This document shows, one piece after another, positions 19,073-28,667 of a DNA stretch of 64,000 nt; within the stretch, counting starts at the first letter, position 1; every line of letters starts with the position of its first letter. The position numbers and the translations under genes were made by a program. Origin of the DNA: G964020105 sp964020105 (GTDB lineage: Bacteria > Pseudomonadota > Alphaproteobacteria > WRAU01 > Hepatincolaceae); NCBI GenBank assembly GCA_964020105.1, contig OZ026535.1, forward strand, positions 620,001-684,000, read 5' to 3'. The notes under the pieces were generated by a model. That model searched no databases. It saw only the letters and a program-made list of their open reading frames with translations, and had not been told where the DNA came from.

Positions 19073-19195
19073 ATAAACAGGTTACATCAATTATATATTA
19101 TATATTAAATTATTAGTTTAGATGTATTAAAAAATATGTCATAATAATCAGCGTATTCCAAGTAGGGATGCATTTCAAATACAGGGGAGATTAAA

Positions 19196-19723
19196 ATGAG
19201 ATTGTCAATCTTAACAATTATTATGAGTTACTTTTTGCTAGTTAATGCTTCATTAGCTAAGGATACAGTAACTGTTGATTTATATAAAGCTACTGTTAAT
19301 GATACTAAAGAATTACTTGGTAAAGTAACGCTAAAAGATTCTAAAAAAGGTCTAAAGCTTACGGTTAAAGCTAAAGGTTTCAGTGCTGGGGAACACGGCT
19401 TTCATGTTCATGAAAATAACACATGTGCAGCATTGGAAAAAGATGGTAAGTTAATTCCGGCTTTAGCGGCAGGTGGTCATTTAGATCCGCATAAAACTGG
19501 CAAACATGCAGGACCAAAAGGAGAAGGTCATAAGGGAGATTTACCTCTATTAAAAGCTAACAGTAAAGGGGTTATTAAGCAAACAGTACATACAAAGATG
19601 TTATCTTTAAAAGATGTAAAAGGACGTTCATTGGTAATTCACGAAGGTGGTGATAATTATACTGATACTCCCGTACTTGGTGGTGGTGGCGGACGTTTTG
19701 CTTGTGGAACTATAGCTAAATAA
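19196..19723 (+). CDS. sodC: Periplasmic Cu/Zn superoxide dismutase
   Basis: Converts superoxide to hydrogen peroxide and oxygen in the periplasm. 175 residues with a signal peptide (about residues 1-21). Metal ligands are in place: HVHEN (two copper His), GGHLDP and GPKGEGHKGDLP (bridging and zinc ligands with Asp), and LVIHEGGDNYTD (copper His). The disulfide cysteines are in ENNTC and GRFACG. RBS GGGGAGA precedes the ATG. Suits defence against host oxidative burst. Confidence 0.95.
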   Translation: MRLSILTIIMSYFLLVNASLAKDTVTVDLYKATVNDTKELLGKVTLKDSKKGLKLTVKAKGFSAGEHGFHVHENNTCAALEKDGKLIPALAAGGHLDPHKTGKHAGPKGEGHKGDLPLLKANSKGVIKQTVHTKMLSLKDVKGRSLVIHEGGDNYTDTPVLGGGGGRFACGTIAK

Positions 19724-19743
19724 GTTTGAAATGTAAATTTTGG

Positions 19744-19774
19744 AAATGGGAGTATTAATACTCCCATTTTTAAA
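19744..19774 (+). terminator. Terminator after sodC, possibly bidirectional
   Basis: Perfect palindrome AAATGGGAGTATT/AATACTCCCATTT (19744-19769) followed by T's on the plus strand. It overlaps the end of convergent purA (stop at 19770) and may serve both. Confidence 0.8.
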
Positions 19775-21050
19775 TTACTGTATGTCTAAAAATATTTTGA
19801 TTGCGCTCAGGACCTACGGATATCATGCTTATTTTAGTAGATAAATACTCTTCTATGAATTCTATATATATTTGTGCTTCTTTTGGTAATTCTTCAAAGT
19901 TTTTTATCCCACTAATATCAGAATTCCAACCTCTAAAAGTTTTATAAACTGCTCTAGCTTGTGTTAATTCATTTAAATTAGTAGGAATTTTTTCTATTAT
20001 TTTACCTTCTATATTATAGGCAATACACAAAGGTATTTCTTCTAAATTTGCTAAAATATCAAGCTTAGTCATTACAAGATCACTAACAGCATTTTTAGAA
20101 ATGGCACTTTTTAAAACAACTAAATCTAGATAACCACAGCGTCTTGCTCTTCCTGTAGTTGCTCCAAACTCGTTACCTTTTTCCCTAATTCTTCTTCCAA
20201 TATCATCATGTAGTTCACTAACAAAAGGCCCTTCCCCTACTCTGGTTGAGTATGCTTTAAAAATTCCTACAACTTTATTAATTTTAGTGTGATTAATTCC
20301 TGTACCAGTTAATACTCCTCCAATAGAAGGACTACTTGAGGTGACATAGGGATATGTTCCAAAATCTATATCTAACATAGATCCTTGAGCTCCTTCAAAA
20401 ATCACTAATTTTTTTTCATCTAAACAACTATTTATTTCATGTTCAGAATCGATCACCCTATTTGTTATTTGTTTTGCATAATCTGCAAATGTTTCTAATA
20501 TTTCTGTTTCTTGCAAAGGTTCTACATTATAAATTTTTGTAAAAAGTTTATTTTTCTCTTCCAAATTAATTCTTAATTTTTCTTTAAACAAATTAAAATC
20601 AAGTAAATCGGAAACCCTAATGCCAACACGGTTGATTTTATCCGCATAAGTTGGTCCTATCCCTCTTTGAGTAGTGCCAATTTTAGTTGTGCTATGTTCT
20701 TCTTTTAATTTATCTAACATTATATGATAGGGCATAATTAAATGCGCTTTATCGCTGATATAAATATGACTTGATCTGTGTCCTTTGCTTTCTAATATAC
20801 TTATTTCTTTAAGTAAAACTTTTAAATCAATTACAACACCTGAGGAAATAATGCATTTTGCATGATCATAAAGGACACCAGAGGGTAATAAATGAAAAAC
20901 AAATTTTTCCTTATCAATAACAATGGTATGCCCAGCATTGTTACCACCTTGAAATCTTACGACCATATGGGCTTTCCCTGCCACAACATCGACAAACTTT
21001 CCCTTACCCTCATCTCCCCACTGCATTCCCAATACGACGATACTAGACAT
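19770..21050 (-). CDS. purA: Adenylosuccinate synthetase
   Basis: GTP-dependent conversion of IMP and aspartate to adenylosuccinate. 426 residues. The N-terminal GMQWGDEGKGK is the hallmark GTP/IMP loop; NNAGHTIV, TTQRGIGPTYADK, EGAQGSMLDIDFGTYPYVTSS and GTTGRARRCGYLD are all present. It works with purB upstream in the AMP branch. Confidence 0.97.
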   Translation of the reverse strand: MSSIVVLGMQWGDEGKGKFVDVVAGKAHMVVRFQGGNNAGHTIVIDKEKFVFHLLPSGVLYDHAKCIISSGVVIDLKVLLKEISILESKGHRSSHIYISDKAHLIMPYHIMLDKLKEEHSTTKIGTTQRGIGPTYADKINRVGIRVSDLLDFNLFKEKLRINLEEKNKLFTKIYNVEPLQETEILETFADYAKQITNRVIDSEHEINSCLDEKKLVIFEGAQGSMLDIDFGTYPYVTSSSPSIGGVLTGTGINHTKINKVVGIFKAYSTRVGEGPFVSELHDDIGRRIREKGNEFGATTGRARRCGYLDLVVLKSAISKNAVSDLVMTKLDILANLEEIPLCIAYNIEGKIIEKIPTNLNELTQARAVYKTFRGWNSDISGIKNFEELPKEAQIYIEFIEEYLSTKISMISVGPERNQNIFRHTVI

Positions 21051-21148
21051 TTATATTCTCCTAACCCTATTGCTTTAGCCTACCTTAATATGATAGCATA
21101 GCAAGAGGAATTTAAAAGTGTAAAATCGATTACTAGGAAAAATTTAAT

Positions 21149-21709
21149 ATGAAAAAATTGCCTATTATAGTTGGAATAACTGGTGCTACTGGAATAATAT
21201 ATTCTATAAAACTTTTAGAAGTTTTAAAAGTTTTGAAGATTGAAACTATTTTAAGTGTATCACAAATGGGATTTTATACAGCTAAAGAGGAATTAAATAT
21301 CACTCCTAAAGACCTTATTAAAATGGCAGATCATTATTATCCTATTGATTCTCTAGCAGCTCCAATATCCTCAGGCAGCTTCCTTAGTGGAGGCATGATA
21401 GTTGCTCCATGTTCTGTAAAAACCTTATCTGCCATTGCTAATTCCTATAATGATAATTTAATAGCTAGGGCAGCGGATGTTTGTTTAAAAGAAAGAAGAA
21501 AATTAGTATTATTGTTTCGTGAAACTCCCCTACATCTTGGTCACATTAATTTAATGAGACAAGTAGCAGAAAGTGGAGGTATAATAATGCCTCCACTGCC
21601 TGCTTTTTATAATAAACCTAAATCTATCGATGATATTGTAAGTCATACCGTAGGTAGATGTCTGGATCTTTTTCATATGGACAGCAATATTATAAAAAGA
21701 TGGGAATAG
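21149..21709 (+). CDS. ubiX: Flavin prenyltransferase UbiX
   Basis: Makes prenylated FMN, the cofactor of UbiD decarboxylases. 186 residues, normal length. The N-terminus VGITGATGIIYSIKLL binds flavin phosphate; SGSFLSGGMIVAPCSVKTLSAIA and RRKLVLLFRETPLHLGHI are diagnostic. ubiD lies 31 kb away in the same window, so the decarboxylation step of ubiquinone synthesis is complete. 18 bases upstream of trmFO. Confidence 0.95.
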   Translation: MKKLPIIVGITGATGIIYSIKLLEVLKVLKIETILSVSQMGFYTAKEELNITPKDLIKMADHYYPIDSLAAPISSGSFLSGGMIVAPCSVKTLSAIANSYNDNLIARAADVCLKERRKLVLLFRETPLHLGHINLMRQVAESGGIIMPPLPAFYNKPKSIDDIVSHTVGRCLDLFHMDSNIIKRWE

Positions 21710-21727
21710 TAAGGAATTTATTAAATT

Positions 21728-23065
21728 ATGCAAAATAAGCAAATTATTGTTGTAGGTGCAGGCTTAGCAGGGTGTGAATTATCATATCAATTAGCAAATT
21801 TTGGTCTAAAAGTTAAACTTTATGAAATGAAACCAAATAAAAAAAGTCCAGCACATAGCTCCAATGATTTTGCTGAATTAGTGTGTTCAAATTCATTTCG
21901 TAGTGGCAACTTAAAAACATCAGCTGTTGGACTTATGCATCAGGAATTAAGAGAGTTAAAATCCCTTATAATTGCTTGTGCTGATAAACATAAAGTCCCC
22001 GCTGGAGAAGCTTTAGCAGTTGATCGTATACTTTTTTCTCAAGAAGTAAGTAATGCAATTACAAATCATCCTAACATTGAAGTTATTTATCAGGAATTTT
22101 TCGCTATAGAAGAGCATGCAAAAAATAATATTGTTGTAATTGCTACAGGTCCATTAACCTCGGAAGTGCTTAGTAAGGAAATTGTTGAATTAGTTGGCGA
22201 GAATTCATTGCATTTTTTTGATGCTATAGCTCCTATAATATATAGAGAATCTATAGATTTTTCAAAGGCATGGTTACAGTCAAGATATGATAAATCTGAT
22301 ACTAAAGATTATATAAATTGTGAATTATCAGAGGAAGAATATAAAGAATTCTATAATGCCCTAATAAGCGCTGAATACATGGATTTTCAAGAATGGGAAA
22401 AAGATATTCCCTATTTTGAAGGATGTCTACCAATAGAAATAATGGCCAAACGAGGAGAGAAAACTCTTTTATTTGGTCCTATGAAACCTGTTGGTTTAAT
22501 AAATCCAGTAACAAATAAGCAACCCTTTGCCGTGGTGCAATTAAGACAAGACAATCAACAAGGAACACTTTTTAATATGGTTGGATTTCAAACAAAATTA
22601 AAATATAATGAGCAAAAAAGAGTTTTGAAAATGATCCCTGCCCTTAAAAATGCTCAGTTTGCTAAGCTTGGCTCTATCCATAAAAATACTTTTATAAACT
22701 CACCAACTGTGTTAAATAGTAATTTGTCGCTAAAAAATAATTCCAATATTTTTTTTGCAGGTCAAATAACTGGCTGTGAGGGCTATGTTGAAAGTACTGC
22801 TACAGGTCTTATTTGTTCCATATTTATAATCAATAAGCTTAAGGAACTTGATTTTAAAATACCACAAATATCCTCTTTAGGTGCGATTCTTAATCATATC
22901 ACTGGAACGTTTAATAATAATTATCAACCATCAAATATTAATTTTGGCTTATTTCCCAATATACAAGAAAAAATTAAAAAACATTTGAAAAAAGAGTCGA
23001 TTATAAAGCAATCCCTAGAGAATATAAAATATCTGAAAAATACAATAAATATTTATAAAAATTAA
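21728..23065 (+). CDS. trmFO: tRNA (uracil-54-C5) methyltransferase, folate/FAD-dependent
   Basis: Makes ribothymidine at position 54 of tRNA using methylenetetrahydrofolate. 445 residues. N-terminal FAD motif VVGAGLAGCELSYQLA, then SSNDFAELVCSNSFRS with the catalytic Cys region, GEALAVDR, and C-terminal FAGQITGCEGYVESTATGL. Start at the ATG 18 bases after ubiX. Confidence 0.95.
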   Translation: MQNKQIIVVGAGLAGCELSYQLANFGLKVKLYEMKPNKKSPAHSSNDFAELVCSNSFRSGNLKTSAVGLMHQELRELKSLIIACADKHKVPAGEALAVDRILFSQEVSNAITNHPNIEVIYQEFFAIEEHAKNNIVVIATGPLTSEVLSKEIVELVGENSLHFFDAIAPIIYRESIDFSKAWLQSRYDKSDTKDYINCELSEEEYKEFYNALISAEYMDFQEWEKDIPYFEGCLPIEIMAKRGEKTLLFGPMKPVGLINPVTNKQPFAVVQLRQDNQQGTLFNMVGFQTKLKYNEQKRVLKMIPALKNAQFAKLGSIHKNTFINSPTVLNSNLSLKNNSNIFFAGQITGCEGYVESTATGLICSIFIINKLKELDFKIPQISSLGAILNHITGTFNNNYQPSNINFGLFPNIQEKIKKHLKKESIIKQSLENIKYLKNTINIYKN

Positions 23066-23145
23066 AAATATTCTGTAATTAATTGCATTAAAAATCATAT
23101 TAATACTTTAAGCATTCTGCTATGAATGAATTATTATAAAATAAT

Positions 23146-23174
23146 TTGACTATATTCTGTTGTTTATGTAGAAT
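23146..23174 (+). promoter_or_regulatory. Promoter upstream of the 480-residue membrane protein
   Basis: TTGACT (23146-23151), 17-base spacer, TAGAAT (23169-23174). The same pair of hexamers occurs before galE. An inverted repeat CAACAAG-N7-CTTGTTG (23182-23202) begins at the expected transcription start and could be an operator or leader hairpin. Confidence 0.6.
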
Positions 23175-23241
23175 CATAGTACAACAAGTTCGTTTCTTGT
23201 TGAGCCGTGTATATGAAATTTGTAATGGGAATTGTTAGATT

Positions 23242-24684
23242 ATGGTGATGAGACAAAGACCTTTTAGTGGAAAGGAAACTAGAGTATCTAAAAGAAGAGA
23301 TGATGGCTTTAAAAGACAACATAAATCACCAAATACTATGGATAATAATCCTCGTGAAGAGTATTTTAATCCAGAAGAAAGATATAATGATCAACAATCA
23401 AGACCTAGATCTTCTTCTATGCAAGAAGATGATAGAAGAAGAGTATCTTTTATGAATGAAAGGCAAGATAGAAATTTTTCCAATCAAGGTAGGCAAAGAA
23501 GAGCAGATCTTGATGATGATGATGCTTATGTTAATGATGAGAAAATGGAAGAAAATAATAATGAAGGAAGAAGAAGATTAAGAAATCAAAATAGAGAAAG
23601 ACGTAATAACAGAAATAATGTGGATACTTCTGAAGGAGCCTTAGAAAACAACTCTCCTTCTGCTCAACCCAATATTACTAGCACTGATACAAAAGTAGAA
23701 AAAAAATTTAGTATGCCTTCTGCAAATAAAATTAAATCAAACCTATTTGCTTCCATATATATGGTTATTTTCGTAATTATAACTATAATGCTACCTTATT
23801 ATATTTATGTACAAGATAAACATTTTACAATTTTAGCAAAAAAACAAGAAAAACTACTTGAAAAAGCAGCTCTACAGGGAAATGATCCAACAAAAACCGC
23901 AGGTGCAGTTATTGATGTTGAAGAATCTATTACTGCTGCAGAAGATAAAAAAGATGCACCAGCTCCCAAGGTAGGGAAAATAGATGGCAAGCCAGATCTA
24001 TTTATTCTAAGTGAAGTTATACCAAAAAAGCTTGCTAGCAATAAACTTATGGAAGTGGATTTTTTAACTTATATTGCAAATGTAGAAAATAGAGCTGATT
24101 TTTGTAGTTTTGTTGATAAAGCTCTTTATTTATTTGCAGATGCCAATGCTGAACTTAGAAATTACAGTAAATCTAACTATCCTTTAGCTAAATCTTTTTC
24201 AAGCTTTGCAGATTGTATATCTGAAAATAAATGGACTGCCGCAGAATTAAAAATATTATATGATAATATTTATGATGATTTTATTAAACTAACCAATAAT
24301 AATCAGACTATGATCGTAAAACTTACAAAAACTAGCTCTCATAAGGGGAAAAATTATTTTAATGTTATAGAAGATTTACCTGCTTTTTTGGTAAAAAACA
24401 GCAATATAATTAGTGAACCTGAGTTTACACAGTTGCTTGGAAACCAAATAAATATGTTGAATTTTTGTAGATATTCCAATTTATTTGCTAAATCTTATGC
24501 TTTATATGTTGCTAAACAAGGGGGAGTATTGGAAACAGCAAAAATTTGCACTGTAAACAATTTACAAAATATGAAAGAGGCTCATGCACAGTATGCTTTC
24601 TATCATAGTTATACTCGCCCTGATTCTCCTGAAGAAATGGCTAAAGAGCTACAAAGTAGTTATATTGAAGTTTATAATAAGTAG
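23242..24684 (+). CDS. Single-pass membrane protein with basic disordered N-terminus, unknown function
   Basis: 480 residues. The first 170 are very rich in Arg, Asn, Asp and Glu and look disordered; a single TM helix follows (about residues 172-195, ASIYMVIFVIITIMLPYY), then an Ala/Lys linker and a mostly helical C-terminal domain from about residue 250 with four or five cysteines (ADFCSF, FADCISE, NFCRY, AKICTV). The topology suggests a cytoplasmic N-terminus and periplasmic C-terminus. Start could be the first or third codon (ATG GTG ATG). I do not recognise the family. It has its own promoter and ends with a strong hairpin. Confidence 0.75.
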   Translation: MVMRQRPFSGKETRVSKRRDDGFKRQHKSPNTMDNNPREEYFNPEERYNDQQSRPRSSSMQEDDRRRVSFMNERQDRNFSNQGRQRRADLDDDDAYVNDEKMEENNNEGRRRLRNQNRERRNNRNNVDTSEGALENNSPSAQPNITSTDTKVEKKFSMPSANKIKSNLFASIYMVIFVIITIMLPYYIYVQDKHFTILAKKQEKLLEKAALQGNDPTKTAGAVIDVEESITAAEDKKDAPAPKVGKIDGKPDLFILSEVIPKKLASNKLMEVDFLTYIANVENRADFCSFVDKALYLFADANAELRNYSKSNYPLAKSFSSFADCISENKWTAAELKILYDNIYDDFIKLTNNNQTMIVKLTKTSSHKGKNYFNVIEDLPAFLVKNSNIISEPEFTQLLGNQINMLNFCRYSNLFAKSYALYVAKQGGVLETAKICTVNNLQNMKEAHAQYAFYHSYTRPDSPEEMAKELQSSYIEVYNK

Positions 24685-24691
24685 TCATCCT

Positions 24692-24729
24692 ATAAGAATA
24701 CCTTTAATGTAAATTAAAGGTATTCTTAT
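24692..24729 (+). terminator. Strong hairpin after the 480-residue protein
   Basis: Perfect 17-bp stem (24692-24708 with 24713-24729) and a GTAA tetraloop, 8 bases past the stop. The following T-tract is poor, so it may stabilise the 3' end or need help to terminate. Confidence 0.6.
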
Positions 24730-24971
24730 ATCCAATGAATTAAAAAATTAGCCACCAAAGTAATAACTATTTTAACAAGCAAATTCTCTATTACTAATTT
24801 GATATCAAGAGAAAACTGCATACACTTATAAATATAAAAAGCATTTTAATTACTCTAAGGCGCTCAACAAAACACATCAAAAAAATAACTGATTATTTAA
24901 CAATATATACTTGATAACACCTCTAGAGAGCATTATATATACTGCGAATATACTGTTATTAATATAAAATT

Positions 24972-25241
24972 GTGGAAATAAAAATGAGCAAAATTTTATT
25001 TATTATAAGGATTATGTTTAGTTTATCACGCTTTACTGCTTTTAGTAGATTATTTACAAATGAATCAAATGATCCTCAGTTATTTTTTTCTTTATTTGTA
25101 GCACCTAAATTCTCTATGAAAAATTTCAAACTGTATTTAAATTATTATTCAGGTAGGCAGTTAGCTAATATCACTATATGTGCTTATGCAATAACAACTG
25201 AATACTTAAGTAAAATTGCTAAGTTTATTTTTAAAATATGA
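24972..25241 (+). CDS. Doubtful small ORF, unknown function
   Basis: 89 codons starting MEIKMSKILFIIRIMF, one hydrophobic segment, no recognisable domain and no clear Shine-Dalgarno. It lies in a decayed region and is more likely a leftover or chance frame than a real gene. Confidence 0.2.
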   Translation: MEIKMSKILFIIRIMFSLSRFTAFSRLFTNESNDPQLFFSLFVAPKFSMKNFKLYLNYYSGRQLANITICAYAITTEYLSKIAKFIFKI

Positions 25242-25794
25242 TGGTTCAAACTCAGGAGCTGGAACATATAATAATGGTATTACAAATAACACCATTTATT
25301 GATGTGTCTATATAGCCATTGTATATGATTATCTAGCAAAATAAATAATAAAGTGTATTTCTCATCATAATAAATATAAATGCACTACTTCCTGAGCTTA
25401 ATATAAGCGGTTATAAATTTACTACTTTGGGTGATTATATTTCTGACAAAGTAACTATTTATGATAATTATAGATTACAACTAGAAAAACAAGCCCAAGA
25501 TGCTTGTTGGATTATCTTATTATTTGCCACAGATAAGCAAATAACTAGTAATAATAGCACTTACTACTATTGTATATGTTACTACAAAAGCAATATTAAC
25601 TTATAATATAGCAGTTGCAAGTAATATTGGCTATGATAATTTGATTTCTTTATTTCATTCTCACTCTATCTGAATAAAAAACTATAAAAATAACACACTT
25701 CCATCAATCCCAATCCTACTAAAACATCAGCTTTAACTGTTTAAGGCAATGCTAAATAATTAATAATAAATTACCTACGGATATTCAATTGTGC

Positions 25795-25990
25795 TAACCT
25801 ATAATAGGTATTGTATTTATTGAATTTAAAAATCATGAAAAAAGATACTGATTTAGACGTAAAAACTGTAATAAAAAACCATTTGCAGTGGATATTTATA
25901 ACAAAATCCTTAATATAAAAATTATGTGTAATCATTATAAATCTTATTTATTGATTCCAAATATTGCGAACAATTAATCATAAATATTGC
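25795..25990 (+). pseudogene. Remnant of a zinc-ribbon protein (transposase- or Com-like)
   Basis: One frame reads EKRY-stop-FRRKNCNKKPF then NIKIMCNHYKSYLLIPN and stops. Restoring single bases gives CKNC and CNHC pairs, so two CxxC knuckles have been lost by point changes (Cys to Arg, Cys to Tyr). A second, independently broken copy is at 40640-40870. RYxCKNCNKKF resembles the N-terminal ribbon of several transposases, whereas CxxCNK-F followed by IKxxCxxCK resembles Com-type zinc proteins; I cannot decide. Confidence 0.4.
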
Positions 25991-26623
25991 TTGGTCACTT
26001 TATTAGTAATAGCAAGGAGATCTTTTTTAAAGAATCAACATAAACATCGTGTCAATTTTCTTTTCATTTTTATGCTATTTTAAAAATATGCTTTAAATAA
26101 TTATTTTTCAAAACATTTAAGCTATATTTAATTACTTTACAAAAAATAGATATTCCACTTATAAGTGCTTATTTACTTATGCTTTAATCTCTATTTAAAA
26201 AACAGAAATTTTAGCTGTTTTTTGTTGATTTTTGTATAGACACCCAAGTAAAGTTACTTCGGTTATAAGCTCTGTTCTACTACATTCGCCATTCAATTTG
26301 TCCTATAAATTAAATGCTATATTTTTATAATTCTCCTAATATTTTCAGATTTTTTAGTAAATAGATAACTGTAAAAACCTTGTTAATCTTCCTTTTAGTT
26401 TATTTTTTTACAGCTATGCCCTAGCTTACTGCAAATTTTTCTATTTTTAAATGGAGATCTGTCTACTGTTTACTGGTAACTATCTTGCTTTATAGCTATC
26501 TTTATTATTATTGCTCCCATAATAATAAGAAAAAACACAATTTTTAGTTACTTGTTGAAACTGTAATACAACATTAACTTATATAAAGTTAAACTGTCTC
26601 TAAAATGCGGTTTACATGTGTAA

Positions 26624-27595
26624 CTAAATTCTTAATAGTCCAGCACCCCATGTGAAACCACCACCCATGGCTTCTAGAAGCACTAAATCGCCTTTTTTAA
26701 ATTTATTTTCTTTAAAAGCATAATCAAGAGCTAAAGGAACAGAAGCTGCTGATGTATTACCGTGCTGATCAACTGTTACAATTACCCTATTATTGGGTAA
26801 ATCTAGCTTTTTCCCCATAGCCTGAATAATTCTTATATTTGCTTGATGCGGTACTAACCAATTTAAATCTGATTTTTGCAAAGAGTTTTTTTTAAGTATG
26901 TACTCTGCTACTGAAACCATATTATTAACGGCGTACTTAAAAACCTCACTGCCGTTCATAATGACTTTTCCAATTTCACCATGGCAAACACCACCGGTTG
27001 TTTTAAGATGATCCACATGACTGCCATCACTAAAAAGCTCAACCGCAATAATTCCAGAATTAGCATCCTTTGAAGGATCAAGTATAGTTGATTGTAAAAT
27101 TACCGCACCAGCACCATCACCAAAAAGCACACAAGTATTACGATCGCTCCAATCCACTATCTTTGAAAACGCTTCTGCTCCAATAACTAATACAGTTGCT
27201 GCTCTGCCAGCTCTTACAAGAGAATCGGCCACACTAAGAGCATAAATGAAACCTGAACAAACTGCTTGTAAATCAAAAGCAAATGCGTTTGTATTACCAA
27301 GTTTTTTTTGCACAATGGAAGCTGTTGATGGGAAAGTTAAATCTGGAGTTGTTGTTGCAACTATTATCGCGTCAATATCAGATGCTTGAAGATTAGCTTT
27401 TTTCATTGCAGCCACAGCTGCAGCTGTAGCAAGATCAGAAGTCATTTCATTTTCAGCCACAATATGACGCTTCTTGATACCTGTCATACTTACTATCCAT
27501 TCATCACTAGTGTCCACTATTTTGGACAAATCATCATTGGTAAGAATTTTTTTTGGTAAATACGAGCCCGTAGAAACTAATTTAGAAAATAACAC
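26624..27595 (-). CDS. fabH: 3-oxoacyl-ACP synthase III (KAS III)
   Basis: Starts fatty acid synthesis by condensing acetyl-CoA with malonyl-ACP. Catalytic residues are visible: Cys in DLQAVCSGFIYAL, His in WLVPHQANIRI and Asn in DQHGNTSAASV; GDGAGAVIL is also typical. The frame extends to 27622, but a GTG at 27593-27595 (VLFSKLVSTGSYLP) with GGAG 8 bases upstream gives the normal length of 323 residues and is preferred. Last gene of rpmF-plsX-fabH. Confidence 0.95.
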   Translation of the reverse strand: MLFSKLVSTGSYLPKKILTNDDLSKIVDTSDEWIVSMTGIKKRHIVAENEMTSDLATAAAVAAMKKANLQASDIDAIIVATTTPDLTFPSTASIVQKKLGNTNAFAFDLQAVCSGFIYALSVADSLVRAGRAATVLVIGAEAFSKIVDWSDRNTCVLFGDGAGAVILQSTILDPSKDANSGIIAVELFSDGSHVDHLKTTGGVCHGEIGKVIMNGSEVFKYAVNNMVSVAEYILKKNSLQKSDLNWLVPHQANIRIIQAMGKKLDLPNNRVIVTVDQHGNTSAASVPLALDYAFKENKFKKGDLVLLEAMGGGFTWGAGLLRI

Positions 27596-27632
27596 TAATT
27601 TTCTCCATAAAAATAAAAACAAAATAACCTAG

Positions 27633-28649
27633 CTATGATCTATCAGCTAACTCTTCTTTTATTTTACTATTAACATGATTTACCACAAGCCTATACGCCA
27701 CATCAATCGCATTAGCAAAGGATTTTCTATCAGCTCCACCATGACTCTTAACACTAATGCCATCCAATCCCAACAACATAGCACCATTATATCTCCTAGG
27801 ATCAATTTCTCCGTAAGTTTTACGTATGCTAAAAAAAGAAAATAATAGCAATAACACTAAACCAAAAGAAGCAACATATTTTTTTGTAAAAGTACCAATT
27901 AATTTATACTTAATAAAACTCATAGATCCCTCAAGAACTTTAAGAGCAATATTGCCAGTAAATCCATCAGTCACTATAACGTCAAAATCACCACTGAAAA
28001 TATCATTACCTTCTGCAAATCCAGTATAATATATACGTTTAGTAGCTAGCAATAATTCAGCAGTCTCCTGTACAAGCTTATTACCCTTTAGAGCTTCTGA
28101 ACCAATATTAAGTAACCCAACTCTTGGTTTAGAAATACCAAGTAATGCTTTTGCATAAGAATCTCCCATTATAGCAAACTGAAAAAGTTGCTCAGCCGAA
28201 GACTCAGCATTTGCACCTAAATCAAGAAGGACACAGCTATTTTTTTTTGTTGGTATAGGTGTAGCAATTGCTGGTCTATCTATACCATTAATAGTATTAA
28301 AAACAAATTTAGAAATTGCCATTAACGCACCAGTATTACCCGCTGACACCACAGCATCAGCATGACCATGTTTAACACAATCTATGGCTAAACGCATAGA
28401 GCTTGATCTCCCTTGGCGTAATGCAACCGCTGGCTTGTCATCACTACTAATCACAGTACTAGTATGATAAAATTCATAATTACCATTTAAATTAGAAAAT
28501 TTCTTTATAATAGGAAGAACTTTTTTTTCGTCGCCAAATATTTTAAAATAAATATTTCTATTTTTCTTAAGAGCCAAACTAGCTCCTTCGATAACTATAA
28601 GAGGTGCTCTATCTCCACCCATAGCATCTAAAGAAATTGTAACTCTCAT
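27633..28649 (-). CDS. plsX: Phosphate acyltransferase PlsX
   Basis: Makes acyl-phosphate from acyl-ACP, the first step into phospholipids with PlsY. The start at 28649 (MRVTISLDAMGGD) is preferred over the in-frame TTG at 28661 because GGTGGA sits directly upstream and the family begins here. Key motifs: DAMGGDRAP, VSAGNTGAL, LLDLGANAE, LNIGSEALKG, VTDGFTGNIALK. A hydrophobic segment near residue 260 may anchor it to the membrane. Order rpmF-plsX-fabH is classic. Confidence 0.96.
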   Translation of the reverse strand: MRVTISLDAMGGDRAPLIVIEGASLALKKNRNIYFKIFGDEKKVLPIIKKFSNLNGNYEFYHTSTVISSDDKPAVALRQGRSSSMRLAIDCVKHGHADAVVSAGNTGALMAISKFVFNTINGIDRPAIATPIPTKKNSCVLLDLGANAESSAEQLFQFAIMGDSYAKALLGISKPRVGLLNIGSEALKGNKLVQETAELLLATKRIYYTGFAEGNDIFSGDFDVIVTDGFTGNIALKVLEGSMSFIKYKLIGTFTKKYVASFGLVLLLLFSFFSIRKTYGEIDPRRYNGAMLLGLDGISVKSHGGADRKSFANAIDVAYRLVVNHVNSKIKEELADRS

Positions 28650-28667
28650 AGATCCACCCAACTACAG

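Larger units (their letters stand above)
24730..26623 (+). other. 1.9-kb gene-poor stretch with decayed coding sequence
   Basis: No intact gene is convincing. An open frame of 89 codons (24972-25241) begins with a hydrophobic stretch but resembles nothing I know. A broken frame near 25380-25560 reads PELNISGYKFTTLGDY then EKQAQDACWIILL, with stops on both sides. A zinc-ribbon remnant is at about 25800-25990. A 9-base match GTGTCTATA (25304-25312) and its complement TATAGACAC (26235-26243) could be ends of a lost mobile element about 940 bases long. Confidence 0.5.
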
